DNA of 64,000 nt from NCBI RefSeq assembly GCF_000143085.1, contig NC_014315.1:2572001-2636000 (forward strand). The letters are read 5' to 3'. Below, piece after piece: positions 27,221-36,810 of this stretch. How positions within the stretch are numbered: the stretch's first letter is position 1; every line of letters starts with the position of its first letter. This DNA is from Nitrosococcus watsonii C-113. GTDB taxonomy: Bacteria > Pseudomonadota > Gammaproteobacteria > Nitrosococcales > Nitrosococcaceae. The notes under the pieces were generated by a model that ran no database searches, was not told where the DNA came from, and was given only the letters and a program-made list of their open reading frames with translations. The translations under genes were made by a program, and so were the position numbers.

Positions 27221-28372
27221 TTAGCGAGCGGGACGCTCCTCAATCTCCCCATCGGCGGGATCGTAGAGGATAAAGCCCTCCATCTGACCGAGCATGTGCA
27301 GTGTGGTGCCTGTTTGGGCGATGCCCACCTCTTCCCCGATGCCGTAGGTAGTGGCCATGACCCCGAGCAGCCCGGCCTCTTCGGTGACAATGCTCTCGTC
27401 AATGTTGAAGGTCTTGCGGTTATCGGCACGCTCACAGACGCTGCCCTTCATCGCCTTGACCTTGAAGCGGGCCACATCGCTTTTGAGGCTGGCGGCGGAG
27501 AAGTTACGCCCATTGTTCTGCATCTCATCGAGCAGCCCCTGATGCCAGCTGTCTATGCACTGGTAGGCGCCGGTGTATTTAACTTCCTGCTCGTTCCAGA
27601 CGTTAAACTTCAAAAAGCTGAAGTGGTATTGCTGCTCTTCGGTCAGGTCCTGATTGCAGGAGGCCAGGGTCAGCTCATTGCGCTGGACATCAAACCCACC
27701 CATCTCTCTGCCCGCTGGGGTAAATTGACTAATGAGCTTTTTGGGGCAGGCTTCGTATTCGCTGCCATTGAGGTCCAGTTGACCCGCATCGGCGACCACG
27801 CATGCCTCCCCATTGTCGCCCACCAGGCAGCGGAAGCCCCAGGCGTTGTACTCATAGGCGGTTCCCTGGGAGGCATCGACCACGGTGGCGGTGCCAACCA
27901 GATGGTTCCAGCGAATTTCACTGGCCCCGGCGCTATCCACCGCCCAGCATTGCAGCTCGCCGGTATGGGTGGCGTTCTCGGGCAAGGAGACCTTGCTGGG
28001 GGTGGCATGTTCACCACCACTGAGACCTATTTTATCCAGGTAGCGCTGGTTGGTGGCGGTGGGAAAGGGCGGCACTTGGTAGGTCCCGTTGCCATCCCGG
28101 GCGCTGAGCCAGATGGGTTGAAACTTGGTCAGCTTGATTTGAAAATCAGCAAAGTGCTTGGTGCCGTTTTTCCAGTAGCACTTCAAACTCACCGAATCGG
28201 AGTAATCATTTTGGAGACGAATAATCGTATTGCGCTCTCCACTCACATCGATTTTCGGGAACACCAAGAGGCTGCCTTTCTCGGAGGTATTGGCCCGGTC
28301 TAGCGCCAGGGCGGAGGTGCTTAGCATGGAGGCGGCTACAACCGCGCTCATCATAAGGGTAGTGTGTTTCAT
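27221..28372 (-). CDS. Secreted protein of unrecognised family, paralogue B
   Basis: A 383-aa protein starting at the ATG at 28372 with a signal peptide (MMSAVVAASMLSTSALALD). It is the tandem paralogue of 25536-26762 and keeps the same blocks and the C-terminal EERPAR. Both copies have GTTLHMLGQ or STLHMLGQ near the end. The pair clearly arose by duplication. The family is not one I recognise; the Cys-rich exported nature suggests an extracellular or periplasmic structural role. Confidence 0.7.
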   Translation of the reverse strand: MKHTTLMMSAVVAASMLSTSALALDRANTSEKGSLLVFPKIDVSGERNTIIRLQNDYSDSVSLKCYWKNGTKHFADFQIKLTKFQPIWLSARDGNGTYQVPPFPTATNQRYLDKIGLSGGEHATPSKVSLPENATHTGELQCWAVDSAGASEIRWNHLVGTATVVDASQGTAYEYNAWGFRCLVGDNGEACVVADAGQLDLNGSEYEACPKKLISQFTPAGREMGGFDVQRNELTLASCNQDLTEEQQYHFSFLKFNVWNEQEVKYTGAYQCIDSWHQGLLDEMQNNGRNFSAASLKSDVARFKVKAMKGSVCERADNRKTFNIDESIVTEEAGLLGVMATTYGIGEEVGIAQTGTTLHMLGQMEGFILYDPADGEIEERPAR

Positions 28373-28977
28373 CAAATGTGCTCCTTAGCATTGGTTGTCT
28401 GGGTGCGCCTGTCCCTGCGCCGTGTTGGCCCTGCTACGCCCTTCTCAAGCGTGTTTACTCATCAGGTATCCCCTTTTTCTGTGGGAAGCTCTGTCCTTGA
28501 CATCCCTTGTCTGCCCCTAGACATTGCTAAGTCCATGCCAAACCTTCTAAGCCCTTGTTACTACACACCATTCCTATCCCCCGCACCCCGGAAAGACCCT
28601 CTCCTCCCCCCGCACCCCCTCGCTCCTTGTTTCAGCTATGTAACACTTCTACCCCCCACCCCCTAAAAACACTAACAATCGACCTCAATTCAATCCCTTA
28701 CCTCTCCCCTCCCCCTTGTCAACTTCTCTGTACAGAAGGCGTTCATATTTTGGTGTGCTAAGATTAAGCGGCTGTTTTCAAGGAGTATTTCTGCCTGTTT
28801 AAAGCCATGGCGCAACGGCGTCGATTGGAGGAAGACGAAGGGAATTACTAAAAAATCAGAGGCTTGGGAAGTAATTCAGGTTCCACGGCTACTGCCCAGG
28901 ACCTATTACCGGATTAAATGTTGGTTTAGGGACTTTTACCTTTTTAGGCTAAGCGCCCCAAATGGCAAACGACCGGC
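28373..28977. other. Intergenic region with a C-rich pyrimidine tract
   Basis: About 600 bp without a supported gene. From about 28490 to 28740 the plus strand is strongly C- and T-rich with several runs of five or six C and few G. The region beside 28373 should hold the promoter of paralogue B. A 14-codon frame near 28808 is too short to support. Confidence 0.5.
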
Positions 28978-30315
28978 TTATTCCAACTCCAGTTTTTTTA
29001 ACCGGTAACGTAAAGCACGGAAAGTAATACCTAAAATTTTAGCAGCAGCGGTTTTATTGTAGCGAGTTTGTTCGAGTGCTTGGAGGATAGTCTGTTTTTC
29101 TAATCCCGCTAAACGCTCTTCTAAAGAATTTGCAGGAAGGAATTCTGAGCTACTAGGCAATTCTACTTGAGGCAGGCGCAGATCCTTGGTCCCAATGGTT
29201 TCGGATTCGCACAGGGTTACGGCCCGCTCCAGGATATTTTCCAACTCTCTGATATTCCCAGGAAAGAGATAACCTTGTAGCACTTCTAAAGCTTCAAGCG
29301 CTAGTTTAAAAGGAGTCCCCCCATTGGTCTCGGCGAGTTTGTCCAAGATATGTCCGGCTAGCTGAGAAATATCGCTTGTCCGCTGTCTCAAGGAAGGAAC
29401 AGCTAATTCAATGACATTGAGCCGATAGAAAAGATCCTGGCGAAAGTCACCTTGTCGCACCAAGGCGGCCAGATCTTTATGGGTAGCACAAAGAATACGG
29501 ACATCAACAGCAATTTCTTTCTGACTGCCAATGGGCCGCACGCTCCTCTCCTGGATAGCCCGCAGAAGCTTGACCTGCATGGGGAGAGGTAAATCGGCTA
29601 CTTCGTCCAAAAACAAAGTGCCCCCATCTGCGGCCTGAAACAATCCCTACTGGTCACCAACAGCGCCACTAAAACTGCCCTTTCTATGACCAAAAAATTC
29701 ACTTTCCATCAGCTCGGTGGGTATAGCTCCACAATTGACGGGTACGAAGGAACCCGCCGAACGGGGCCCTTGCTCATGGATAAGCCTAGCAACCAGTTCC
29801 TTACCCGTGCCCGATTCACCGCTAATGTAAACTGGCGCTTGACTACGACGGGCCAGCTTGGCAATTTGGGCGCGCACTGCCCGCATGGCGGCCGACTCCC
29901 CAAGTAACCGGTGGCGGGTTCGCCTTTCCATTTTGGGATAGGGAAGAGGAAGTTTTAGCGCCCTCTTGACCAGATTGCGCAACGCCTGTAAATCCACCGG
30001 TTTTGAGATGAAATCAAATGCGCCGGCTTTCAAGGCGGCAACGGCAGTCTCCACGTTGCCATGGGCGGTAATCACCGCTACTGGCGTTTCCGGGCAGTAC
30101 TGGCTAATTAACCTAACTAGCTCGATGCCATCCCCATCCGGAAGGCGCATATCAGTCAAGCAGAGATCGAAGGGCTGTTGTTGCAGATAGTGACGAGCCC
30201 TAGCAAGATTAGCCGCCTTTTGGCAGACAATACCCAAGGGCGTCAGGGTAAGGTCGAGTAATTCCAGAATATCCGGCTCATCATCCACGATGAGGGCCAA
30301 GGGGCATTCCTTCAT
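28978..30315 (-). pseudogene. pilR: Sigma-54 response regulator PilR, interrupted by an in-frame amber codon
   Basis: Start MKECPLALIVDDEPD at 30315, overlapping the pilS stop (ATGA). The receiver domain has CLTDMRLPDGDG, and the AAA+ domain has GESGTGKE and the sigma-54 contact loop GSFSGA. A TAG at 29647-29649 stops the frame just after the loop (AVGDQ), and the same frame resumes GLFQAADGGTLFLDEVADLP and continues intact to a Fis-type helix-turn-helix (NKTAAAKILGITFRALRY). In PilR proteins this position is usually polar, often Gln, so a single CAG-to-TAG change would explain it. The truncated product lacks the rest of the ATPase and the DNA-binding domain. PilR normally activates type IV pilin transcription. 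Confidence 0.85.
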
Positions 30316-31908
30316 GCCACATTCGCTCCCATGCTCAGGGGAGCAAAACAAAGCCGAAAACAGCTTCCTCCGCCAGGAACTGGGCGATACTCCAGACTCG
30401 CGCCATTACATTCCGACAGTTCCCGGGCAAAATAAAGGCCCAACCCGGTACCCGTTTTTTGGGTAGTAAAAAAGGGTTCGAATATTTTATCGGCCATATC
30501 ATCGGGAATACCGGGTCCCCTATCCATGACCTCCAAAAAAACCTGGCCCCTATCCGTTTCATTCTCCATCCAAGATTTGGAAATAGGGAACATGGCCCCG
30601 ACTTCGGGAATGACGCCAGGCATTATCGCAAAGATTCCATACTATCTGGCGAAACTGAGAAGGGTCCATATGAACCTGGGCTGTGCCGGAGCGTATTTGG
30701 AGCGCCACCTCTGTCCGGTCAATGCCTTGGGTACGGCAAAATTCATCCAGGAAATCCAGCAACCATGGCTTGAGGGGCAACACTTTTAGACGGCTATGCT
30801 GCTGCCGGCGGCTCAACTGCAAGACATTCTTGACGATCCCGTTTACCCGGGTACAGTGATTAAGAATAATTTCCAGCAGCCGCCGCTCCCTTTGACTTAG
30901 GGTGGAAGATTCCCTTAAAAGCTGACTGGCATGACTGATGACGCCCAGGGGATTACGGATTTCATGGGCAATGCTCGCTGTGAGCCGCCCCAGGGAAGCC
31001 AGCTTCAATTGCTGGGCTTGGCGGGCCGAGGCCGAAGCATCCTCTAAAAAAATTAATGTGCCTGAGCGGGGCCCCAGGCTAATGAATTTAGGCAATATTT
31101 CGGATTGTCCCCGAAGCGGCCGGAAAGCTTCAGACTGGTGAAAGTGCAGTCCTTCCCGCCAGCTATTAAGCCGTTTAGCCAGGTATGGGGCTATCTGGTC
31201 CAGCGAATTTTTTTCCTCTCCTGGTTTCAGCCCTAATAGGATCTGCCCAGCCTGATTAATGAGCCGAAGGGTACCTTCCCAATCTATCACGAGGACTCCG
31301 GACTGTAGATGCTGGATAATATACCCATTAAGCTGGCTGATATTGGCCAGATCCAAGCTCCGCTGGGCCGCACGGGCCTCGCTCTCCCGAAGCCGTGCTG
31401 TTAGCACCTGGGCCAGTAAAGCCGTGGCAAACAGGGTGGCGCCTAATAAGCCCGCCTGAGTATAGTGAGCAGCATCGGAATCACGGAATACGAGAGCATA
31501 AGACTGTTCAAGCAACACCGCCAATGTGGCCAGGGCAGCCAAGGCACTGGCAGTCCGCCCCACCGTTAAAATACCCCCGGCGGCAATCACTACCACCAGC
31601 AGCATTCCCAAGCCACTAAGCACACCGTCACTGGCGTGCATCAAAAGCGTAATCGCGCCAATATCCAAGGTTAACTGAAACCACACTTGGAAATAAAATC
31701 CGCCCATTCGAGCTACCGTGGCAACGCCTAGGGCAATGGCTGCGGCGGCATAAACCAGAGCTGTCATCAAGAATAGATGAGGGTGAGATTCACCCAGAAA
31801 ACCGGGGCCGGTACCGGTAATAACGGCCATCAAAAACAAGGAGATAATTAATAAACGATAGAGGCAAAAAATGGCGAGCGGCCGCCAAGAAGATAGGGCT
31901 TCCTCCAC
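30312..31908 (-). pseudogene. pilS: Sensor histidine kinase PilS, frameshifted before the ATPase N-box region ends
   Basis: From a GTG at 31908 the protein has about six N-terminal membrane segments, a PAS-like region and the H-box SIAHEIRNPLGVISHA. It then reaches NLCDNAWRHSRS in the N-box and ends at a stop at 30559. The remaining kinase part, EVMDRGPGIPDDMADKIFEPFF and GTGLGLYFARELSE, is in another frame from about 30620 to 30312. A one-base insertion or equivalent between about 30560 and 30620 explains this. PilS would phosphorylate PilR; without the G boxes the product cannot bind ATP properly. Gene order beside a PP0621-like gene supports the identity. Confidence 0.85.
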
Positions 31909-31938
31909 TACATCCTGGCCATTAAACTCGATGTTTTT

Positions 31939-32166
31939 TTATCCTTTATCGCTTTTCGCCAATTCACGGTGCTCACGGCAACAAAAATTGTGATTGCTCT
32001 CTGTCAGGGCTTCGTCCTCGGGAAGGAAAATTCCACAGTGAGCGCAACGAACCATCCGCTTGCTATCTATTACTTGATTCTTTCGGCTAAATTGGTAATT
32101 CTTTAATAGTTTTTTCAGCAAAAAATAGGTTAATAACGCAATCAAACCAAAGAGTAATAACCGCAT
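31939..32166 (-). CDS. PP0621 family protein
   Basis: A 75-aa protein with one N-terminal membrane helix (LLFGLIALLTYFLL) and a C-terminal zinc-binding segment (MVRCAHCGIFLPEDEA, then NHNFCCREH). This matches the small PP0621-type proteins found upstream of pilS in pseudomonads and relatives. The function is unknown. It lies between typA (4-bp gap) and pilS in the same direction. Confidence 0.8.
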   Translation of the reverse strand: MRLLLFGLIALLTYFLLKKLLKNYQFSRKNQVIDSKRMVRCAHCGIFLPEDEALTESNHNFCCREHRELAKSDKG

Positions 32167-32170
32167 TTCG

Positions 32171-34000
32171 CTACCCTTCCGCTGCTACTTTGCTCCGCGC
32201 TGCCCGTTTCCTTTCATGTTCCAACAAAAGTTTCTTGCGCAAGCGGATATGTTCGGGGGTCACCTCGACTAACTCGTCGTCATCGATAAACTCCAAGGCT
32301 TGCTCCAAGCTCAATCGTAAGGGGGGGGTCAACAAAATATTTTCATCGCTTCCAGCCGCACGGATATTGGTAAGCTGCTTGGCTTTCAGGGGATTAACAA
32401 CCAAATCGTTCTCCCGCGAATGAATACCAATAATCATGCCTTCATAAACCTCGGCACCCGGTCCGATGAGGAGCCGCCCCCGTTCCTGTAAATTAAACAA
32501 AGCATATCCCAAAGCTTTCCCAACACCATTGGCTATCAAAACCCCGTTCTTGCGATGGGCAATGGTACCTTTTTTAATAGGTCCGTAGCGGTCGAAAACA
32601 TGGTACATTAAACCAGTGCCCGAGGTGGCCGTCAGAAATTCGGTCTGAAAACCAATGAGGCCCCGGGACAGGATAGAGTATTCCAAACGCACCCGTCCCT
32701 TGCCATCGGGTACCATGTCGGCAAGATCACCTTTGCGCTCGCCCAGCTTTTCCATTACGGCGCCTTGGTGCTGCTCTTCCACATCCACCACAAGCTGCTC
32801 ATAAGGCTCACACAGCTCCCCTTCGATTTCCTTGGCGATCACTTCGGGCCGGGACACGCCCAATTCATACCCCTCCCGCCGCATATTCTCGATAAGAATG
32901 GAAAGATGAAGCTCGCCTCGTCCCGAGACCTTGAATTTATCTGGATCTTCACTCTCCTCGACCCGCAAGGCAACATTATGAATCAGCTCTCTGAGTAAAC
33001 GCTCCCGTAACTGCCGGCTGGTTATATATTTTCCGTCCCGACCGGCAAAAGGAGAATTATTCACCTGAAAGGTCATGCTTACGGTAGGTTCATCCACCGT
33101 GAGAGGCGGCAGCCCCTCAACCTGAGCAGGATCGCAAAGGGTATCGGAGATTCGCAGATTATCGATACCCGAAACCGCGATAATATCCCCCGCCTGAGCT
33201 TCAGGCACCTCAACCCGTTCCAACCCCCTAAAACCCATGACTTGCAGCACCCGCCCCTTGCGCCGCTGGCCTTCCCTATCCAAAATTTCCACGGGGGTGT
33301 TGGTACTAACCCCGCCTCGCTGAATACGGCCAATGCCGATCACCCCCACGTAGGGACTATAATCCAGGCTGCTGATTTGCATTTGGAAAGAGCCTTCCAG
33401 ATCTACCCGCGGGGGAGAGACGCATTGAACGATGGTCTGAAATAAAGGAGTCATATCTCCAGTCCGCGTTTCTGGCGATAAGCCCCCATAGCCTTGAAGC
33501 GCGGAAGCATACACCACCGGGAAATCTAATTGCTCCTCGGTTGCGCCAAGGCGGTCGAATAGATCAAATGTTTGATCCAGCACCCAATTGGGACGACTGC
33601 CTGGCCGATCAATTTTATTAATCACCACAATAGGGTGGAGCCCCAGGGCAAAAGCCTTCTGGGTTACAAACCGGGTCTGGGGCATCGGTCCCTCTACAGC
33701 ATCCACCAGCAATAGCACCGAATCCACCATGGACAACACCCGTTCTACCTCGCCACCAAAATCCGCATGACCAGGGGTATCCACAATATTAATTCGGTAA
33801 CCATTCCATTCGATGGCAGTATTCTTGGCAAGGATAGTAATTCCTCGTTCCCGTTCCAAATCATTGGAATCAAGTACCCGTTCAGCCACAGTCTCCCATT
33901 CGTCAAAAGTACCGGACTGCTTAAGCAGTTGATCGACCAAGGTGGTTTTGCCGTGGTCCACGTGAGCAATGATAGCGATATTACGTAGTTTATCGACCAT
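32171..34000 (-). CDS. typA: Ribosome-associated GTPase TypA/BipA
   Basis: A 609-aa translational GTPase of usual length. The G1 motif is [15 protein letters not shown] near residue 10, G2 includes RERGITI, G3 is DTPGHADF and G4 is NKIDRPG. Domains II-V and the TypA-specific C-terminal domain ([19 protein letters not shown], then [20 protein letters not shown]) are present. It acts on the ribosome and supports growth under cold and stress by aiding assembly and translation. Confidence 0.97.
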   Translation of the reverse strand: MVDKLRNIAIIAHVDHGKTTLVDQLLKQSGTFDEWETVAERVLDSNDLERERGITILAKNTAIEWNGYRINIVDTPGHADFGGEVERVLSMVDSVLLLVDAVEGPMPQTRFVTQKAFALGLHPIVVINKIDRPGSRPNWVLDQTFDLFDRLGATEEQLDFPVVYASALQGYGGLSPETRTGDMTPLFQTIVQCVSPPRVDLEGSFQMQISSLDYSPYVGVIGIGRIQRGGVSTNTPVEILDREGQRRKGRVLQVMGFRGLERVEVPEAQAGDIIAVSGIDNLRISDTLCDPAQVEGLPPLTVDEPTVSMTFQVNNSPFAGRDGKYITSRQLRERLLRELIHNVALRVEESEDPDKFKVSGRGELHLSILIENMRREGYELGVSRPEVIAKEIEGELCEPYEQLVVDVEEQHQGAVMEKLGERKGDLADMVPDGKGRVRLEYSILSRGLIGFQTEFLTATSGTGLMYHVFDRYGPIKKGTIAHRKNGVLIANGVGKALGYALFNLQERGRLLIGPGAEVYEGMIIGIHSRENDLVVNPLKAKQLTNIRAAGSDENILLTPPLRLSLEQALEFIDDDELVEVTPEHIRLRKKLLLEHERKRAARSKVAAEG

Positions 34001-34139
34001 AATTTATAGAAACCGACTCTATGAATTTACCTTGATGAAAAAAATAAAATTCCCGAAATGATAACGGGTAATTACCGCTACCCTTTTAAAACACGATGAA
34101 GCACAGCCCATAAGCGGCTTCTAGGAGTCAGGCAAGAAT

Positions 34140-34937
34140 TTATGAGGTAAATTCCTCCACCAACAGAGGCTGAATGGCTTGCAGGATGGCCTTATGCACC
34201 GAAAGACTTCCCGCCACCACATTGCCCGTGGTAAAGAAATCATGATCCCCAGAAAAACTAGTCACAATGCCGCCTGCTTCCTGAATAAGCAATGCTCCGG
34301 CAGCCATATCCCACTCGGCAAGGCTCATCTCCCAGAACCCATCTAAACGTCCTGCCGCCACATAGGCGAGATCCAAAGCCGCCGAACCGGGCCGGCGAAT
34401 ATCGGCGGCATCACGAAATAGGGCCTTAAAGGTCGCCAGATAGCAATCTAAATAGTGATGTTTTTTAAAGGGAAAACCCGTCCCCAAAAGAGCTCCTTCT
34501 AATCCTCTTTGTTGGCTGACTCGTATCCGCCGATCATTTAATTGAGCGCCGCCTCCCCGGGAAGCGGTAAAAAGTTCCTGCCGTAGGGGATCGTAAATTA
34601 CGGCATGCTGTAAACGGTCTTTGTGTTTTACGGCAATAGATACGGCAAACTGGGGAAACCCGTGGAGAAAGTTAGTCGTGCCATCTAAAGGATCGATGAC
34701 CCAAATTGTCTCATCTCCTGCTTGCCCGCCACCTTCTTCAGCCAAGATCCCATGACTAGGGTAAGCCTTGCGGATGACACTAATAATTTCCTGCTCGGCC
34801 AGACGATCAACATCGCTGACAAAATCATTTCGCCCCTTTACCGTCACCTCAAGGTGGTCGACTCGGTCTAAAGAGCGCACAATTAAATTACCAGCACCGC
34901 GCGCTGCACGCACAGCAATATTAAGGAGGGGATGCAT
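34140..34937 (-). CDS. suhB: Inositol-1-monophosphatase SuhB
   Basis: A 265-aa protein of the expected length. It has the Mg-binding motifs ILAEEGGG, WVIDPLDGTTNFLHGFPQ and AEWDMAAGALLIQEAGG of the inositol monophosphatase family. SuhB dephosphorylates inositol phosphates and also takes part in rRNA transcription antitermination in enterobacteria. A strong ribosome binding site (AAGGAGGGG) lies just upstream of its ATG. It reads in the same direction as typA, about 140 bp upstream of it. Confidence 0.93.
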   Translation of the reverse strand: MHPLLNIAVRAARGAGNLIVRSLDRVDHLEVTVKGRNDFVSDVDRLAEQEIISVIRKAYPSHGILAEEGGGQAGDETIWVIDPLDGTTNFLHGFPQFAVSIAVKHKDRLQHAVIYDPLRQELFTASRGGGAQLNDRRIRVSQQRGLEGALLGTGFPFKKHHYLDCYLATFKALFRDAADIRRPGSAALDLAYVAAGRLDGFWEMSLAEWDMAAGALLIQEAGGIVTSFSGDHDFFTTGNVVAGSLSVHKAILQAIQPLLVEEFTS

Positions 34938-34967
34938 GAATAAAGCCTTTTTTAAGGACGTGGTTTA

Positions 34968-35307
34968 AAAATCAAATGGCCAGCGCCGCATCCAATGCGA
35001 CGGACCCTGCAAATATTTATTATGATACCTTGTGAATTTTGCCTGCCGCAAACAGCAAACGGCTTAATCCCTTCTCCCCTAGGAAGGCAGGCATCACGGT
35101 TTTGTAAAAAATCTCCTAAATATAGACATAAAATACTGGCGGTTATTCCTAATTAACAGTGAGTTGCTGCTATAATTGGAAGTCTTTTATTGGACTTTCT
35201 CAATTTTTCCTGCTAGTTTTCATGCGGCTCTTTAAAAGTAGTGATCATTTTATTTATCCGCCCTTATTTACCGCAACTTCTCCTACGAAATAACGAAGGA
35301 TTCCACA
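34968..35307. promoter_or_regulatory. Intergenic region with an extended -10 promoter for the lipoprotein gene
   Basis: The motif TGCTATAAT at 35168-35176 is a consensus extended -10 element pointing at the lipoprotein gene, about 130 bp upstream of its ATG. No good -35 is visible, which is usual for extended -10 promoters. The rest of the region is AT-rich and I see no gene in it. Confidence 0.6.
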
Positions 35308-35619
35308 ATGAAAAAACGCTTTCATAACTTCCTAAGCCTAGGTATTGCCATGATTTTTTTGGTGCTTCTGAGCGCTTGCGCGGGTACTTCCCGAGTAGAA
35401 CAGTTAGAATCCCAAATCCAGGAGGTAAAAAATACGGCTGAGGAAGCGAAAAATACTGCCCGTAGCGCCCAAAATGCTGCTGCTTCTGCCTCACAATCGG
35501 CGGAAGATGCCTCCATAAAGGCCGACAATGCCCAGCAAACAGCCAATGAAGCTCAACAAACAGCCGATGAAGCCCTACAGAAAGTTGATCGTATGTTTGA
35601 GAAGGCAATGAGTAAATAA
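35308..35619 (+). CDS. Lpp-like outer-membrane lipoprotein with alanine-zipper coiled coil
   Basis: A 103-aa protein with a lipoprotein signal peptide and lipobox LLSAC (Cys24). The mature part is a continuous heptad-type helix very rich in Ala, Gln, Asn and Glu (TAEEAKNTARSAQNAAASAS), as in Lpp/OprI alanine-zipper trimers. It ends in Lys (KAMSK), the residue by which Lpp is attached to peptidoglycan. It faces a convergent L,D-transpeptidase, the enzyme class that makes such attachments. Confidence 0.85.
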   Translation: MKKRFHNFLSLGIAMIFLVLLSACAGTSRVEQLESQIQEVKNTAEEAKNTARSAQNAAASASQSAEDASIKADNAQQTANEAQQTADEALQKVDRMFEKAMSK

Positions 35620-35639
35620 GTATTTATGCACTCATCGCC

Positions 35640-35683
35640 TGGCCCGGTTGCTATTACGCTAAAACAGCGAAGCAATCGGGCCA
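35640..35683. terminator. Hairpin between convergent genes
   Basis: TGGCCCGGTTGCT (35640-35652) pairs with AGCAATCGGGCCA (35671-35683), 12 of 13 positions. It lies 20 bp after the lipoprotein stop. Its right arm encodes part of the last ten residues of the convergent L,D-transpeptidase gene. It probably ends lipoprotein transcription and may also act on the opposite strand. Confidence 0.7.
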
Positions 35684-36729
35684 GACGGTATTTTAAAAGT
35701 TAAAATTTCCTGGTAACTAATTTCGGCTTTACTATATTCATACCCAGCGGCTCTTCCCGCCCGAGACAGCGAATTTCCATCGTCTATCTCACTTACTCGC
35801 GTTGCTATCCCGGTTCGATCAGCAGCGGTACGCTTAGCTAGCTCCCAGTTAATGTCTTGAATCGGCTTGTCGGTAATGGCAACGATAGCCGCTACCATGG
35901 ATGTCAATGCGCCTTGTTCCGAGTTCTCTAGCTCTGGCAGAGGGGCATGGGCTTCAAGATAAAGTATGCCGTCCTTGATTCCGGCTTTAAAAGGCTGATA
36001 AACAATATTAACTGGCGTACCCACCTTCACCTGACTGAATAAGCCCAAAATATCTTCCGGATAAAGCCGTATACAGCCATGGCTCACCCGCATCCCCACG
36101 CCCCAAGGACGATTAGTACCATGAATCAGATAACCCGGCATCCCTAAACGCATGGCAAATTTACCCAAAGGATTATCGGGGCCGGGCGGAACTCTCTTTG
36201 GTAACGGATTTCCATCAGCTGCGTGCTCCGCCCGAATCGACTCTGGTGGAACCCAGGCGGGATTTTTCTTCTTGCTAATCACTGAAGTCCGCCCTAAGGG
36301 GGTAGACCAACCTTCTCGCCCAATCCCTATGGGATGGGTAACCACGGTGCTTGGCTGCGCCGATGAGGGCTCCGGAAAATAATACAGCCGCATTTCAGCC
36401 AGATTAATGACGATACCCCTACGAGGCGCTTGCGGTAACACATACTGAGCTGGAACCACTACCAGGCTGCCCTCCTTGGGCAGCCAGAGATCGATATCAG
36501 GGTTAGCGGCTTTAATTTCGCTGTAACCAACATCATAGCGGCGGGCAATATCCAGCAAAGTCTCGGAAGCTTTTGCAGGTACTATAAGATTGCGCCCTAC
36601 CACCGTCTCTCCTACCGAAGGCAGCGCAAAAGTTACTGCCGGGGCAGGAGCAGAGAAAAAAATGCTGCCAGCTATTATACTAGTATAAAAATTTGCGATA
36701 ATGAGAGGCACTATTTTTAATTTAACCAT
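35659..36729 (-). CDS. L,D-transpeptidase with LysM-type domain
   Basis: A 356-aa exported protein with an N-terminal hydrophobic segment. Residues 40-95 form a LysM-like domain (PAKASETLLDIARRYDVGYSEIKAANPDI). The YkuD catalytic domain follows, with YLIHGTNRPWGVGM and RVSHGCIRLYPED, where the Cys is the nucleophile. The family cross-links peptidoglycan by 3-3 bonds or attaches Lpp-type lipoproteins; the neighbouring Lpp-like gene makes the second role attractive. It is divergent from bamD. Confidence 0.92.
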   Translation of the reverse strand: MVKLKIVPLIIANFYTSIIAGSIFFSAPAPAVTFALPSVGETVVGRNLIVPAKASETLLDIARRYDVGYSEIKAANPDIDLWLPKEGSLVVVPAQYVLPQAPRRGIVINLAEMRLYYFPEPSSAQPSTVVTHPIGIGREGWSTPLGRTSVISKKKNPAWVPPESIRAEHAADGNPLPKRVPPGPDNPLGKFAMRLGMPGYLIHGTNRPWGVGMRVSHGCIRLYPEDILGLFSQVKVGTPVNIVYQPFKAGIKDGILYLEAHAPLPELENSEQGALTSMVAAIVAITDKPIQDINWELAKRTAADRTGIATRVSEIDDGNSLSRAGRAAGYEYSKAEISYQEILTFKIPSGPIASLF

Positions 36730-36810
36730 AAAACATTTTTTCCCAGTATAGCCTTCGGTTTTGCTCAGTATCTGCTTTGCTCCTGCCCTTAGTTAGGGTA
36801 ATCTAACAGC

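Noticed and set aside
27296-28303. Plus-strand ORF of 335 aa
   Set aside because: Antisense to paralogue B; no family features, and the minus-strand protein has a paralogue and signal peptide.
28808-28852. Fourteen-codon ORF (MAQRRRLEEDEGNY)
   Set aside because: Too short and without a neighbour or conserved feature to support it.
29647-29649. Recoding of the pilR amber codon
   Set aside because: No recoding element is visible, and the pilS partner is broken as well, which favours simple decay.
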